From assembly GCA_030429235.1 (NCBI GenBank), contig JAUIDB010000011.1:62001-126000 (forward strand): a stretch of DNA of 64,000 nucleotides, read 5' to 3'. The stretch comes from Thermoanaerobaculia bacterium (lineage in GTDB: Bacteria > Acidobacteriota > Thermoanaerobaculia > Multivoradales > JAIOJS01). Positions 9,813-18,951 of the stretch are shown here, one piece after another. Position 1 is the stretch's first letter. The number at the start of each line of letters is the position of its first letter. A program made the translations under genes and the position numbers. A model generated the notes under the pieces. It worked only from the letters and a program-made list of their open reading frames with translations, had not been told where the DNA came from and searched no databases.

Positions 9813-11255
9813 CTAATCGTCGTCTGGGTGTCGATTATTGTCACCGAGGAGCGCTGGGAGGATGTCTCGGAAGGCGGCCACTCCCGTGGTATACCCAGGG
9901 AGGTCGATCTTCTCGTGGGGCTTGCCGGCGCGTAGAGTAAACGATGTGAAGATGGGGAAGGGGCTCCACCCGTAGGTCGGAACCTCGATCGGGCGCAGGT
10001 GGCGGGCGTCGGTGCGGGCTTGCGTCAGGAGGTAAGGGCCGGCGGCCTGCTGCGAGCTTCGATCAGCCAGAGCGCGTTCGAGGCGGAGGTAGAGGGGATG
10101 GTCGAGGGGGGAGTACCCTCCCACGGGGTCGGGGCTGGGTTCGTAAACCGAGACCCCGGCCAACATCCACTCCGGCAGAAGACTGCGCCGCGTGGCCTCA
10201 CGCTCCGAGTCCGAAAGCAGGAGGATCGAAATCCGCAGTTTCCACGAGTTGCCGTCAGGCTCGGGGTGGCCGACGAGAATCTCGTCGCGGAGGGTGAACC
10301 GGAGGATCGGGGGAACTCTCTCCAACGCCGCGGGGTCGCGCAGAAGACGCTCCAGGTCGGCGAGATCGTCGCGCAGTCTGGGTCGGTCGCGACTCTCTCG
10401 GTACTCGGTCAGGAACTGCCGGCTTTCGGGAGTCAGGCGGGGAGCGCTCTGGTCGAAACTGAACTCGATCACGTCGGCCCGGAGTTCTTCGAGGCGTTGC
10501 TGGGAGGATGAGCAGGCGATGAGATCGACCTGGCGTTGCTGGCCGAACTCGATCGCCCAGTACTTGATGTCGCCCATCGCCCGCGTCTCCACCAGGCCAC
10601 CTTCGGTGAGGATGACCCAGGCTGACTTCAGTATCTCCGGGTGGCGGTGGAGAAGCCACCGGAGACCAAGGTCGCTCCCGGTCTCTTCCTCCGCGGTCGC
10701 GACGAGACGGACCGAACGAGCCGGAGGGTGAGGGTGTGCGGCAACGTCGAGCATCCCCAGGAGGTGGGCGATGGTGTAGCTCTTCATGTCGAAGCTACCC
10801 CGGCCCTGGATCAGGGGTGGAGTGAGGGCCCCGGAGTAGGGTGGAACCTCCCAGGCCGTCGCGTCCTCTACCGGCTCGACATCCAGGTGTCCGAGCAATA
10901 CCAGAGGGGCTGGCTCGCTTCCTCGTAGATCAGCCCAGAGATTGGCCTGGTGTCCACCGATGCGCTCGATCTCCACGTCGATGCCCGCCGCCTGCAATGG
11001 ACCCGAGAGCCACAGAGCCGCCGCATACTCATCGCCATCGGGGCCGGACGGTACCCGAATGTACTGTTGGAGCAGCCGGACCGCCACCTCCGATTCCCAG
11101 TCACGATCCTGCCAGTCGATGTCGCCCTGAACCTCGGCGGGTCGAAGGACGGCGTCGAGAAAGAGGCCGAAGGCGGCCGCGACGCAGAGCAGGCTGGCAT
11201 AAAGCGCACGGCGAGCCGCGCTGCGACGAGCGGTTTCGAACCTCGAGAAGGACAT
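9813..11255 (-). CDS. Membrane-anchored M20-family peptidase-like protein (paralog B)
   Basis: N-terminal TM segment; LLGHLDVEPV, QGRGSFDMKS, ATAEEETGSDLG, LTEGG, PHEKIDLPGY. Confidence 0.83.
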   Translation of the reverse strand: MSFSRFETARRSAARRALYASLLCVAAAFGLFLDAVLRPAEVQGDIDWQDRDWESEVAVRLLQQYIRVPSGPDGDEYAAALWLSGPLQAAGIDVEIERIGGHQANLWADLRGSEPAPLVLLGHLDVEPVEDATAWEVPPYSGALTPPLIQGRGSFDMKSYTIAHLLGMLDVAAHPHPPARSVRLVATAEEETGSDLGLRWLLHRHPEILKSAWVILTEGGLVETRAMGDIKYWAIEFGQQRQVDLIACSSSQQRLEELRADVIEFSFDQSAPRLTPESRQFLTEYRESRDRPRLRDDLADLERLLRDPAALERVPPILRFTLRDEILVGHPEPDGNSWKLRISILLLSDSEREATRRSLLPEWMLAGVSVYEPSPDPVGGYSPLDHPLYLRLERALADRSSQQAAGPYLLTQARTDARHLRPIEVPTYGWSPFPIFTSFTLRAGKPHEKIDLPGYTTGVAAFRDILPALLGDNNRHPDDD

Positions 11256-11317
11256 CGGGCGGATTCTAGCGAGCCGAGGTGGCGCTGACCACTCTAGGCT
11301 GCCGCCGGTAGGCTAGG

Positions 11318-12973
11318 ATGGCGGGGATCGTGAGTTCGAACGAGACGGAGCGAGTTCCGTGGCCCCTATTGCTGATCGTGTCGCTGCTGAGCGGCCTGCC
11401 CTACCTCGCGGCGGAGGTCTACCTGCTCGACGGAGGTTGGGGATTCCCTCTCGACGATAGCTGGATCCACCTCCAGTTTGCTCGCAACCTGGCGGCGGGG
11501 GAGGGACTTTCCTACAACGCCAGCGAACTGGTGAGCGGGTCGACCGCACCACTGTGGACGGCCCTCCTGAGCCTGCTGTTCCTGCTGCCCGGGCCCGTGC
11601 TGGCGTGGGCGAAGGTGCTGGGTTTGGCGGCGCACTTCGCGGCCGTGCTCGGGGTCTACGGGCTCGGTCGAGAATTGCGACTCGGGCGGTCGTTTGCCAT
11701 CCTGGCGGCTTGCCTCACGGCGGGGACCAGCTGGCTCGTATGGTCCGCCGGGGCCGCCATGGAGGTCGGGCTGTTCTGTGCGCTCTCGTCGTTTGGCATG
11801 GTGCTGCATCTGCGAGAACGGCGCGACCGGAAACGACACCCGCTGTCGCTGCCGGTCCTGGGCCTGACCCTGTTGGCCCGGCCCGAGGGAGCCCTGCTGC
11901 TGGTCTCGGCGCTGGCAGATCGGCTCCTGCGCTGGGAGAAGCGTGACGATGGGCTCCACCTCGAGTTGGCAGACTGGCGCCGCACCGCCCAGGGTCTTCT
12001 CGCAGCTGCGCTAGCTGTTGGCCCCGTCGTGTTGTTCAATCTCTGGGTCGGAGGTTCGGTGCTACCTTCCACCTTCGCTACCAAAGCGGGCTACGGCCGT
12101 TCGGGTCTCCCGAGTGGGCAGTTTCTCGACACGGTCCAAGGGATCCTCTTTCAGGCGCAGCCGGTGGCGACCCTCCTGGCTCCAGTGGGTTGTCTGGTTC
12201 TTTGCGGGTGGCTCGGATCGTCCCGGGACCGTGGTCTTCTCCCCGTGGTCTGGTTGTTGGGAATGCCGCTCGCTTACGCCGTGCTGTCGAGCGATCGGCT
12301 CCTGGTGGGCAACTTCGGTCGCTACTTCTTCATCCTCTTCCCGGTACTGGTGGTGATGGCGGTGCTCGGTTGTCAGGAACTCCTGGCTCGCCTGCCAGGG
12401 ACCCTGCGGCTCGGTCCCGTCACCCTCCGCTGGCCGGTCTGGGTGGCGGGATTGCTGCTTCTGCCCACCGTCTTTGCCATGGTGCGGGGAGTCGGGCTCT
12501 ACACCCGTTCGGTGCTCAACGTTCAGGACAGCGATGTAGCGATGGCGAAGGCCCTGGCGCCGGTACTGCCACCCCAGGCCGTACTGGCGATCAACGACAT
12601 CGGAGCCATGAAGTTTCTACTGCCCAACCGGGTCATCGACCTGGCCGGTACCGCGACCCCCGAGATTCACGACTGGGCTAGGGCCTCGATGGCGGAGGTG
12701 GGCAGCCACCACCCGGGTATCCTGGCCTTCATTCGGGATCAGAAGCCCGACTACGTGGTCGTCTTCCCCAACTGGTTCCCGCCGCTGGATCGGGATCCCG
12801 ACTTCACGCCGCTCCTGCGTTTACAGGTGGAGGACAACATCACCATGGGGGGTGACGAACTGGTACTGTACCGAACGCCGTGGACGCGGTACCCCTTGAC
12901 TGGACCGGCGGCGGGCCCGAGGCCGGCGGTCGATGACTCGCTCCCCAACCGAGGACCCTCAGATGACCGCTGA
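11318..12973 (+). CDS. GT-C-type membrane glycosyltransferase-like protein
   Basis: Polytopic; first-loop acidic motif FPLDDSWIHLQFARNLAAGEGLSYNASELVSGSTAPLWT characteristic of GT-C proteins. Confidence 0.75.
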   Translation: MAGIVSSNETERVPWPLLLIVSLLSGLPYLAAEVYLLDGGWGFPLDDSWIHLQFARNLAAGEGLSYNASELVSGSTAPLWTALLSLLFLLPGPVLAWAKVLGLAAHFAAVLGVYGLGRELRLGRSFAILAACLTAGTSWLVWSAGAAMEVGLFCALSSFGMVLHLRERRDRKRHPLSLPVLGLTLLARPEGALLLVSALADRLLRWEKRDDGLHLELADWRRTAQGLLAAALAVGPVVLFNLWVGGSVLPSTFATKAGYGRSGLPSGQFLDTVQGILFQAQPVATLLAPVGCLVLCGWLGSSRDRGLLPVVWLLGMPLAYAVLSSDRLLVGNFGRYFFILFPVLVVMAVLGCQELLARLPGTLRLGPVTLRWPVWVAGLLLLPTVFAMVRGVGLYTRSVLNVQDSDVAMAKALAPVLPPQAVLAINDIGAMKFLLPNRVIDLAGTATPEIHDWARASMAEVGSHHPGILAFIRDQKPDYVVVFPNWFPPLDRDPDFTPLLRLQVEDNITMGGDELVLYRTPWTRYPLTGPAAGPRPAVDDSLPNRGPSDDR

Positions 12974-14066
12974 CGTACGACCGCTCGACCTGGAACCCGT
13001 GGCCCGGCAGCTCGAGGAGGACCTGTTGGCCCGGTGGCGCGACTTGCTGCGCACGACCTCCTTCATCGGAGGGGCCGAGGTGCAGTCGTTCGAGACATCG
13101 TTCGCCCGGTTCCTCGGTGCCGAGGGGTGCGTGGGGGTAGCCAACGGGACCGATGCTCTGGTGGTAGCGCTCAAGGCTCTCGACCTGCAACCCGGCGACG
13201 AGGTCCTGGTGCCGGCCTTCACCTTTTTTGCGACGGCCGAGGCGGTCGTCTGGGCGGGAGGGATCCCTCGCATCGTGGACATCGAGCCTCAGACCTTCAA
13301 CCTCTCGGTGGAGGACGCGGCGCGGCGGATCGGCCCCCGGACGGTGGGCGTGATCGGAGTTCATCTGTACGGAACCCCCTGCGATCTCGAGGGGCTGCAG
13401 AGCCTCTGTGCGGCCCACGACCTCTGGTTGCTCGAGGACGCCGCGCAGGCCCACGGTGCGCGCTACCGCGGCCGCTGTGTCGGTACGTTCGGTGCATTGG
13501 CGACCTGGAGCTTCTACCCCTCGAAGAACCTTGGATGTTTCGGCGACGGGGGTGCCGTCAGCGGCATGGACTCTGACCGGCTGGCTCGGGTCCGATCCTT
13601 GGCCAACCACGGTCGCACGGCCCACTACCACCACGGTGAGGTCGGAACCAACTCGCGTCTCGATGCCCTGCAGGCGGCGGTGCTCAACCTACGGCTTCCC
13701 AGCCTGGTCGACGACAACCGCCGTCGGGCCGAGCTGGTCGCGAGGTACCGAGAGGGGCTGGCGGCGGTGGGCGATCTCACCTTCCTCCAGGTACCCCAAG
13801 GAACCGAATCGGTGTACCACCAGCTACCGGTCCTGACCGGTCGTCGCGACGACCTCCAGGTGCATCTACAAGGACTCGGCATCGGTACCGGAATCCACTA
13901 TCCGCTTCCCCTGCACCTACAGCCGGCCCTCGCATCGATGTCGGACGGAGACGCCCGACCGGTGTCCGAACGGGCGGCGGAGACCAATCTCTGCCTGCCG
14001 ATCTACGCGCAGCTCGACGAGGCTGCGGTGGATCGCGTCATCGACGCCATTCGCGACTTCTTCTGA
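12963..14066 (+). CDS. DegT/DnrJ/EryC1/StrS-family PLP aminotransferase
   Basis: GVANGTDALVVALKAL, PAFTFFATAEAV, EDAAQAHGARYRGR, WSFYPSKNLGCFGDGGA (PLP lysine), NSRLDALQAAVL. Confidence 0.92.
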   Translation: MTADVRPLDLEPVARQLEEDLLARWRDLLRTTSFIGGAEVQSFETSFARFLGAEGCVGVANGTDALVVALKALDLQPGDEVLVPAFTFFATAEAVVWAGGIPRIVDIEPQTFNLSVEDAARRIGPRTVGVIGVHLYGTPCDLEGLQSLCAAHDLWLLEDAAQAHGARYRGRCVGTFGALATWSFYPSKNLGCFGDGGAVSGMDSDRLARVRSLANHGRTAHYHHGEVGTNSRLDALQAAVLNLRLPSLVDDNRRRAELVARYREGLAAVGDLTFLQVPQGTESVYHQLPVLTGRRDDLQVHLQGLGIGTGIHYPLPLHLQPALASMSDGDARPVSERAAETNLCLPIYAQLDEAAVDRVIDAIRDFF

Positions 14067-14125
14067 GCTGTGGTTCGACGCGTCGCGAGGCGTCGGCGTA
14101 TTCCGATCCTCAGTTCCCTTCGACT

Positions 14126-15016
14126 TCAGTTGAAGTAGAGCACCCATCCGACCATCAGGCCCCACAACAGGATGTTGAGGAGGAAGGGCGGGTCGGTCAA
14201 CAGGCCTTCGGTTGGATTCCGGTCGTCGGTCTTCTGGTAGACCAGGTAGAGATAGCGGAAGATTCCGAAGAGGACGAGGGGTACGGTGTACACCAGGCCG
14301 CGCCCGTGCCGCGCCATCGAATCGGGATCGGTGGCGAACAGAGCGTAGGAGATCACGGTCGACGCGGTGACGACGTTGATCATCTGGTCCAGGAAGAGCG
14401 GGCTGTAGTGATCGAGGACCTTGCGCTGGCCGGCTGCCTTGGTGTTCAACAGTACGATCTCGTGCCGTCGCTTCGAGAAGGCCAGGAACAGTGCGAGGAA
14501 GATGGTGCAGAGCAGGATCCAAGAGGACACCTCGACGTCGACTGCGGCCGCCCCCGCCTCGACGCGGAAGACGAAGCCCAGACTGAGAATCATCACGTCG
14601 AGGATCACCAGGTGCTTGAGGCGCCAGGAGTACAGCAGGTTGACCGCCATGTAGAGGCCGACGATGGCGGTGAAGCGGGGCCCGAGCGTCCAGCCACCTC
14701 CGATCGCCAGGGCGACGAGCGCGACCACGAAGACCAACGCCGTAGGCGCCGCGAGGGCGCCAGAGGCGAGCGGTCGGTGTTTCTTCAGCGGGTGGTTGCG
14801 ATCCGCCTCACGATCGCGGAGATCGTTGATCAGGTAGACCGCCGACGAGGCAGCGCAGAAGAGCGCAAAGGCGAGCGCCACCCGGGGTGCCGTCGAGGCC
14901 TCGGTCAGTTGGTGAGCGAACACCGCGGGAGCGACCACGAACAGGTTCTTGACCCACTGCCAGGGCCTGAGCGCAACGAGCAAGGGGGGCAAGCGGTCGA
15001 AGGCAGAGGGCGGCAT
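14126..15016 (-). CDS. UbiA-family prenyltransferase, decaprenyl-phosphate phosphoribosyltransferase-like
   Basis: LRPWQWVKNLFVVAPAVF, NDLRDREADRNHPLKKHRPLASG, LYSWRLKHLVILDVM, RVEAGAAAVDVEVSSWILLCTIFLALFLAFSKRRHE. Confidence 0.88.
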   Translation of the reverse strand: MPPSAFDRLPPLLVALRPWQWVKNLFVVAPAVFAHQLTEASTAPRVALAFALFCAASSAVYLINDLRDREADRNHPLKKHRPLASGALAAPTALVFVVALVALAIGGGWTLGPRFTAIVGLYMAVNLLYSWRLKHLVILDVMILSLGFVFRVEAGAAAVDVEVSSWILLCTIFLALFLAFSKRRHEIVLLNTKAAGQRKVLDHYSPLFLDQMINVVTASTVISYALFATDPDSMARHGRGLVYTVPLVLFGIFRYLYLVYQKTDDRNPTEGLLTDPPFLLNILLWGLMVGWVLYFN

Positions 15017-15035
15017 GCGGGGTATTGTACGGGCT

Positions 15036-17402
15036 ATGGACGCGGAGCGGAGGGACGACGCTTTCTACCTGCGTTGGGTGCTTCCGGTCGTGGTTCTACA
15101 GCTCGTGCTGGTCGCAGGTCTGATGACGGGGCAGGAGACGCTCTACCTCCGCGACGTGCTGAAGACCCATCTCGTGGGTGTCGGATCGACGGCCGTCGAT
15201 TGGACCTCCGTCGGTCCCTCTGTGCTCGATCTGACGCGAGCCGGTGGTCAACCCGCCGCGGGAAACCCCAATCTTCTGCCCTTCTATCCGACCACGGTGC
15301 TCTACCGGGTACTGGATCCGCTCTGGGTGCTCAACGCCCACTTCTGGTTGCACTTTCTGGCTTTGCCGTGGGCCTTCTACTGGCTGGCGAGGGTCTGGGG
15401 TCTGTCGCGCGAGGCGGCCTGGGCGGGAGCTGTCTTCTACACCTTCTCGGGATTCGCCCTGTCCCAGCTGTCCTACTACAACCTGATTCCGATCGCGGTC
15501 TGGGCTCCCTGCGCCGTGGCCAGTTGGCTGCGATTGCGGCGAGGTCCCTTCGATCGCATCACGGTGGTCTCGGCGGCGCTGGCCTTGATCCTTCTCCTCG
15601 TCAGCGGTGACCCGATCATGATCGCCTGGGCCCTGGTCGCCACCGGACTCGCACTCGTGTGCGACGGGGCTGGCCAACCCGGGATCCAGCGCGCCGGGGT
15701 CCGTCTGTCGCTGGTGGCGGGGGCGGGCGCTTTGATCGCCGCGCCGCAATGGGTCGAGTTCGCCCGCGTTGTCCCGACCTCCTACCGGGGCGTGCTGGGC
15801 TACTCGGCGGCCAACTCGGTGGGGCGGTTCCATCCCTACCAACTGATCGACTGGTTCCTGCCGACCTTCTTCGGACGGATCGATCAGATCGGGCCGGCAC
15901 AGTTCTGGGGACACGATTTCTTCGGAGGAGCACTGCCTCTCTTCCTGTCGCTGGCCCCAGGGTTGCTCGTGCTGCTGCTCTGGTGGGTGGGGCCAGGAGG
16001 GGGCCCGGCGACTCGCTGGGCGCTGTCCTGTGGCCTGCTCGGCCTGGTCGCGAGCACCGGAGTCTTGGCACACATCATGGACTGGGTCAGTCCCGGGCGG
16101 CTCGGAGCCCTGACCCGCTTCCCGGTCAAGAGCTGGTTGCTCGTCGCGATCGGGGGCAGCCTGCTGGCCGGGGCCGCGGTGCAGCGACTACAACGTGGTG
16201 CGCCCGAGGCCTGGCGCCGAGCGCGGTGGGGTTTCGGCGCTTTGGCCTTCGTCCTGCTGGCACTGTGGCTGATGATGGCCTCCGAGGGTGGAGGGGAGTT
16301 CTTCGCCTCCCGTCTCGGAGTTGGAGCTGCCTTCGAACTCGAGACGTCGCGCTGGCTCCGGATTCTGCAGGGACAATTGCTTCTCCTCGGTTTCTGGATC
16401 CTCCTCGTGCTCTTCCTGCGGCGCCGCCTCGATCGGTCGGTGCCAATCCTGCTCGTAGTGTTTGGCGTAGGACAGTGGTGGCAACTGCGCTCGGTGGTCG
16501 ACACGGTTTCGGTTGCTGCGGTACGTCAGGTGGCCCCGGTTCCCGAGTGGCCCGCCGTCGGTACGCGGCTGGTGCACGCTGCCACTGTGGACTGGACGGA
16601 TTGGCAGGATCAGGACACGCCCGCGGTGACCCGGTCTGAGGTAGCAAGGGAGGGGGCGGCGCAGCTCGTCCTGCGGGCCGCTCGCGAGCGAGCTCCCTTC
16701 GCCTTCGCCGTCAACTCCGTCCACGCCACCCGCTGGCGCTGGGAGCTGAATCCGACTCCGGAAGGACTCGACGCCTATCTCACCTACCTCGCGCGAGATG
16801 CCACTAGGAAGCTACCGGCCGAAGCCCGGGTTCGCCTGCTCGCGGCCTGGGGCATCGAGGCGGTCCTGGCTCGACCGGGACTCGAGGTTCGGGGACTCCA
16901 TCCCGAGTGGCTCGATTCCGAGGAGCAGATCGCCGGCTACAGAGTCCTTGCGGCTCAACCGGAGATTCGTCTGGTCGAAGGCGTCCGCTACGCTGCTTCG
17001 CCGTTGGACGCGGTGGGTTTCTTGGCGGACGACTCCTTCGACGCCAGCGGCGAGGTCGTGTTGGCGGGTGGCGGCGAGACGCGGCGGCCGGGCCGGGCGA
17101 GGTTCTCGGTCCGACGCATCGACGGACAGGAGATCTTGGTCGACACCGAAGGGGAAGGTGCCGCGACCCTGGTAGTGCAGAGGACGTTCCAATCGGTCTA
17201 TCGCGCCACCGTCGACGGTGCGCCGGCGCCCGTCCTCGTGGCCGACCTCCATCGCCTCGGGGTGGCGGTTCCCGCCGGTCGACACGAAGTTCGGCTCTGG
17301 GTCGAAGAGGGTCCCAGGTACTGGTCGCTAGTGCTGAGCTTGATCGGTCTGTCGGTCCTTCTGGCCCTGGTCCGGTCGAGGCCGAGGTCGGCGATGGTAT
17401 GA
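15036..17402 (+). CDS. YfhO-like polytopic membrane protein (second copy)
   Basis: ~788 aa, GGQPAAGNPNLLPFYPTTVLYR motif matching the 4495-6912 protein; many TM helices, soluble C-terminal region. Confidence 0.75.
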   Translation: MDAERRDDAFYLRWVLPVVVLQLVLVAGLMTGQETLYLRDVLKTHLVGVGSTAVDWTSVGPSVLDLTRAGGQPAAGNPNLLPFYPTTVLYRVLDPLWVLNAHFWLHFLALPWAFYWLARVWGLSREAAWAGAVFYTFSGFALSQLSYYNLIPIAVWAPCAVASWLRLRRGPFDRITVVSAALALILLLVSGDPIMIAWALVATGLALVCDGAGQPGIQRAGVRLSLVAGAGALIAAPQWVEFARVVPTSYRGVLGYSAANSVGRFHPYQLIDWFLPTFFGRIDQIGPAQFWGHDFFGGALPLFLSLAPGLLVLLLWWVGPGGGPATRWALSCGLLGLVASTGVLAHIMDWVSPGRLGALTRFPVKSWLLVAIGGSLLAGAAVQRLQRGAPEAWRRARWGFGALAFVLLALWLMMASEGGGEFFASRLGVGAAFELETSRWLRILQGQLLLLGFWILLVLFLRRRLDRSVPILLVVFGVGQWWQLRSVVDTVSVAAVRQVAPVPEWPAVGTRLVHAATVDWTDWQDQDTPAVTRSEVAREGAAQLVLRAARERAPFAFAVNSVHATRWRWELNPTPEGLDAYLTYLARDATRKLPAEARVRLLAAWGIEAVLARPGLEVRGLHPEWLDSEEQIAGYRVLAAQPEIRLVEGVRYAASPLDAVGFLADDSFDASGEVVLAGGGETRRPGRARFSVRRIDGQEILVDTEGEGAATLVVQRTFQSVYRATVDGAPAPVLVADLHRLGVAVPAGRHEVRLWVEEGPRYWSLVLSLIGLSVLLALVRSRPRSAMV

Positions 17403-17412
17403 TCCGGCGCCC

Positions 17413-18951
17413 ATGGAGCGCCCAATCCGACAGCTGAAGAAGGTTCTCGTCGCCAACCGCGGAGAGATCGCAGTGCGTATCCTGCGTGCCCTGCGGGAAC
17501 TCGAAATCCGGGGTGCGGTGGTGTATTCCGAGGCCGACCGCACCTCATTGCCGGTTCTAATGGCCGACGAGGCGTATCCCATCGGTCCGGCGCCGTCGCG
17601 AGAGAGCTATCTGCGGGGTGAGGCGATCGTCGAACTCGCCGTGCAGATCGGTGCCGATGCGATCCATCCGGGGTATGGATTCCTGGCCGAGAATGCCGAC
17701 TTCGCTCGCCATTGCGAGGAGCGGGGCGTGGTTTTCATCGGGCCCTCACCGGCGGCGATTGCGGCGATGGGGTCAAAGATCGAGAGTCGCCGTCTGATGA
17801 TCGAGGCTGGGGTCCCCGTCGTACCGGGTGGCAAGGATCCGATTCCAGACCTGGAAACGGCCACCCAGCGGGCGGCCGAGATCGGCTACCCGGTGATGCT
17901 CAAAGCGGCAGCGGGGGGCGGAGGCAAGGGGATGCGTCGAGTGCACCGCGCCGAGGATCTCGCGAGTGCGTTTCGCGCCGCCCGCTCGGAGGCGTCGGCG
18001 AGTTTCGGCGACGATGCCGTGTATCTCGAGAAGTTCCTCGAACGCCCCCGCCACATCGAGATCCAGATTCTCGGCGACCACCACGGCAGCGTCGTGTCGC
18101 TGGGAGAGCGAGAGTGCTCGTTGCAGCGGCGTCACCAGAAAGTGGTGGAGGAAGCTCCGTCTCCCGTGGTCGACTCCGAGCTGCGGCGTCGCATGGGGGA
18201 GACTGCGGTGCGAGCGGCGCAGGCGGTCGGTTACAGCAACGCCGGTACGGTGGAGTTTCTCCTCGACACCGACGGCAGCTTCTACTTTCTCGAGGTCAAC
18301 ACTCGGCTCCAGGTGGAACACCCAGTGACCGAGATGGTGACCGGCCTCGACCTGGTCTGGGCCCAGCTCCACGTAGCGCAGGGTGAGCCCCTTCCGGAGG
18401 ATTTCTTCGAGGTGGAGCCGCGGGGCCACGCGATCGAGGTTCGGCTCTACGCCGAAGACCCGGCTCGCGGCTTCGCTCCCTCGCCCGGAGTCGTCGAGGT
18501 GCTGCGGTGGCCCGAAGGGCCGGGAGTTCGGAACGACTGTGGGATCGAAGAGGGGGGAGAGGTCTCCATCCACTACGATCCGATGCTGGGCAAGTTGATC
18601 GTCTGGGGAGCCGATCGCGAACAGGCCTTGCGACGCCTCGACCGCGCCCTCCACGAGTTGCGAGTCGACGGCATTCGCACCACTCGACCGCTCTTCCAGG
18701 CGCTGCTCTCGGATCCCGACTTCCGTGCCGGAGCGATGGATATCGACATGTTGGATCGCAAACTCGCGGCCGGAGCCCTGGTGCTCCCGCAGCCGCGAGT
18801 CGAACGCGACCTTCCCCTGGTGGCGGCCGCCCTGGCGCACTGCGAGGTCTCGGGCCGCCTGGCCGCCGATCCCGACGGCGGGGCCGATCTCCGAACCCGG
18901 TGGCGTCGACGAGCCCGCGAGGCAGCGCGAGGAGGTGGCACGTGGAACTGA
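17413..18951 (+). CDS. accC: Biotin carboxylase subunit of an acyl-CoA carboxylase
   Basis: KKVLVANRGEIAVRILRALRELEI, GYGFLAENADFA, KAAAGGGGKGMR, ERECSLQRRHQKVVEEAPSP, EVNTRLQVEHPVTEMVTGLDLV. Confidence 0.95.
   Translation: MERPIRQLKKVLVANRGEIAVRILRALRELEIRGAVVYSEADRTSLPVLMADEAYPIGPAPSRESYLRGEAIVELAVQIGADAIHPGYGFLAENADFARHCEERGVVFIGPSPAAIAAMGSKIESRRLMIEAGVPVVPGGKDPIPDLETATQRAAEIGYPVMLKAAAGGGGKGMRRVHRAEDLASAFRAARSEASASFGDDAVYLEKFLERPRHIEIQILGDHHGSVVSLGERECSLQRRHQKVVEEAPSPVVDSELRRRMGETAVRAAQAVGYSNAGTVEFLLDTDGSFYFLEVNTRLQVEHPVTEMVTGLDLVWAQLHVAQGEPLPEDFFEVEPRGHAIEVRLYAEDPARGFAPSPGVVEVLRWPEGPGVRNDCGIEEGGEVSIHYDPMLGKLIVWGADREQALRRLDRALHELRVDGIRTTRPLFQALLSDPDFRAGAMDIDMLDRKLAAGALVLPQPRVERDLPLVAAALAHCEVSGRLAADPDGGADLRTRWRRRAREAARGGGTWN

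Noticed and set aside
14076-14095. Hairpin CGACGC-GTCGCGAG-GCGTCG between the convergent aminotransferase and UbiA genes
   Set aside because: Only 6 bp, no U-tract, and easily expected by chance at this GC content.
14306-15610. 434-aa plus-strand ORF
   Set aside because: Shadow of the UbiA gene and the start of the YfhO-like gene; composition typical of a shadow frame.
17773-18840. 355-aa minus-strand ORF
   Set aside because: Antisense to accC, which has full-length unmistakable homology.
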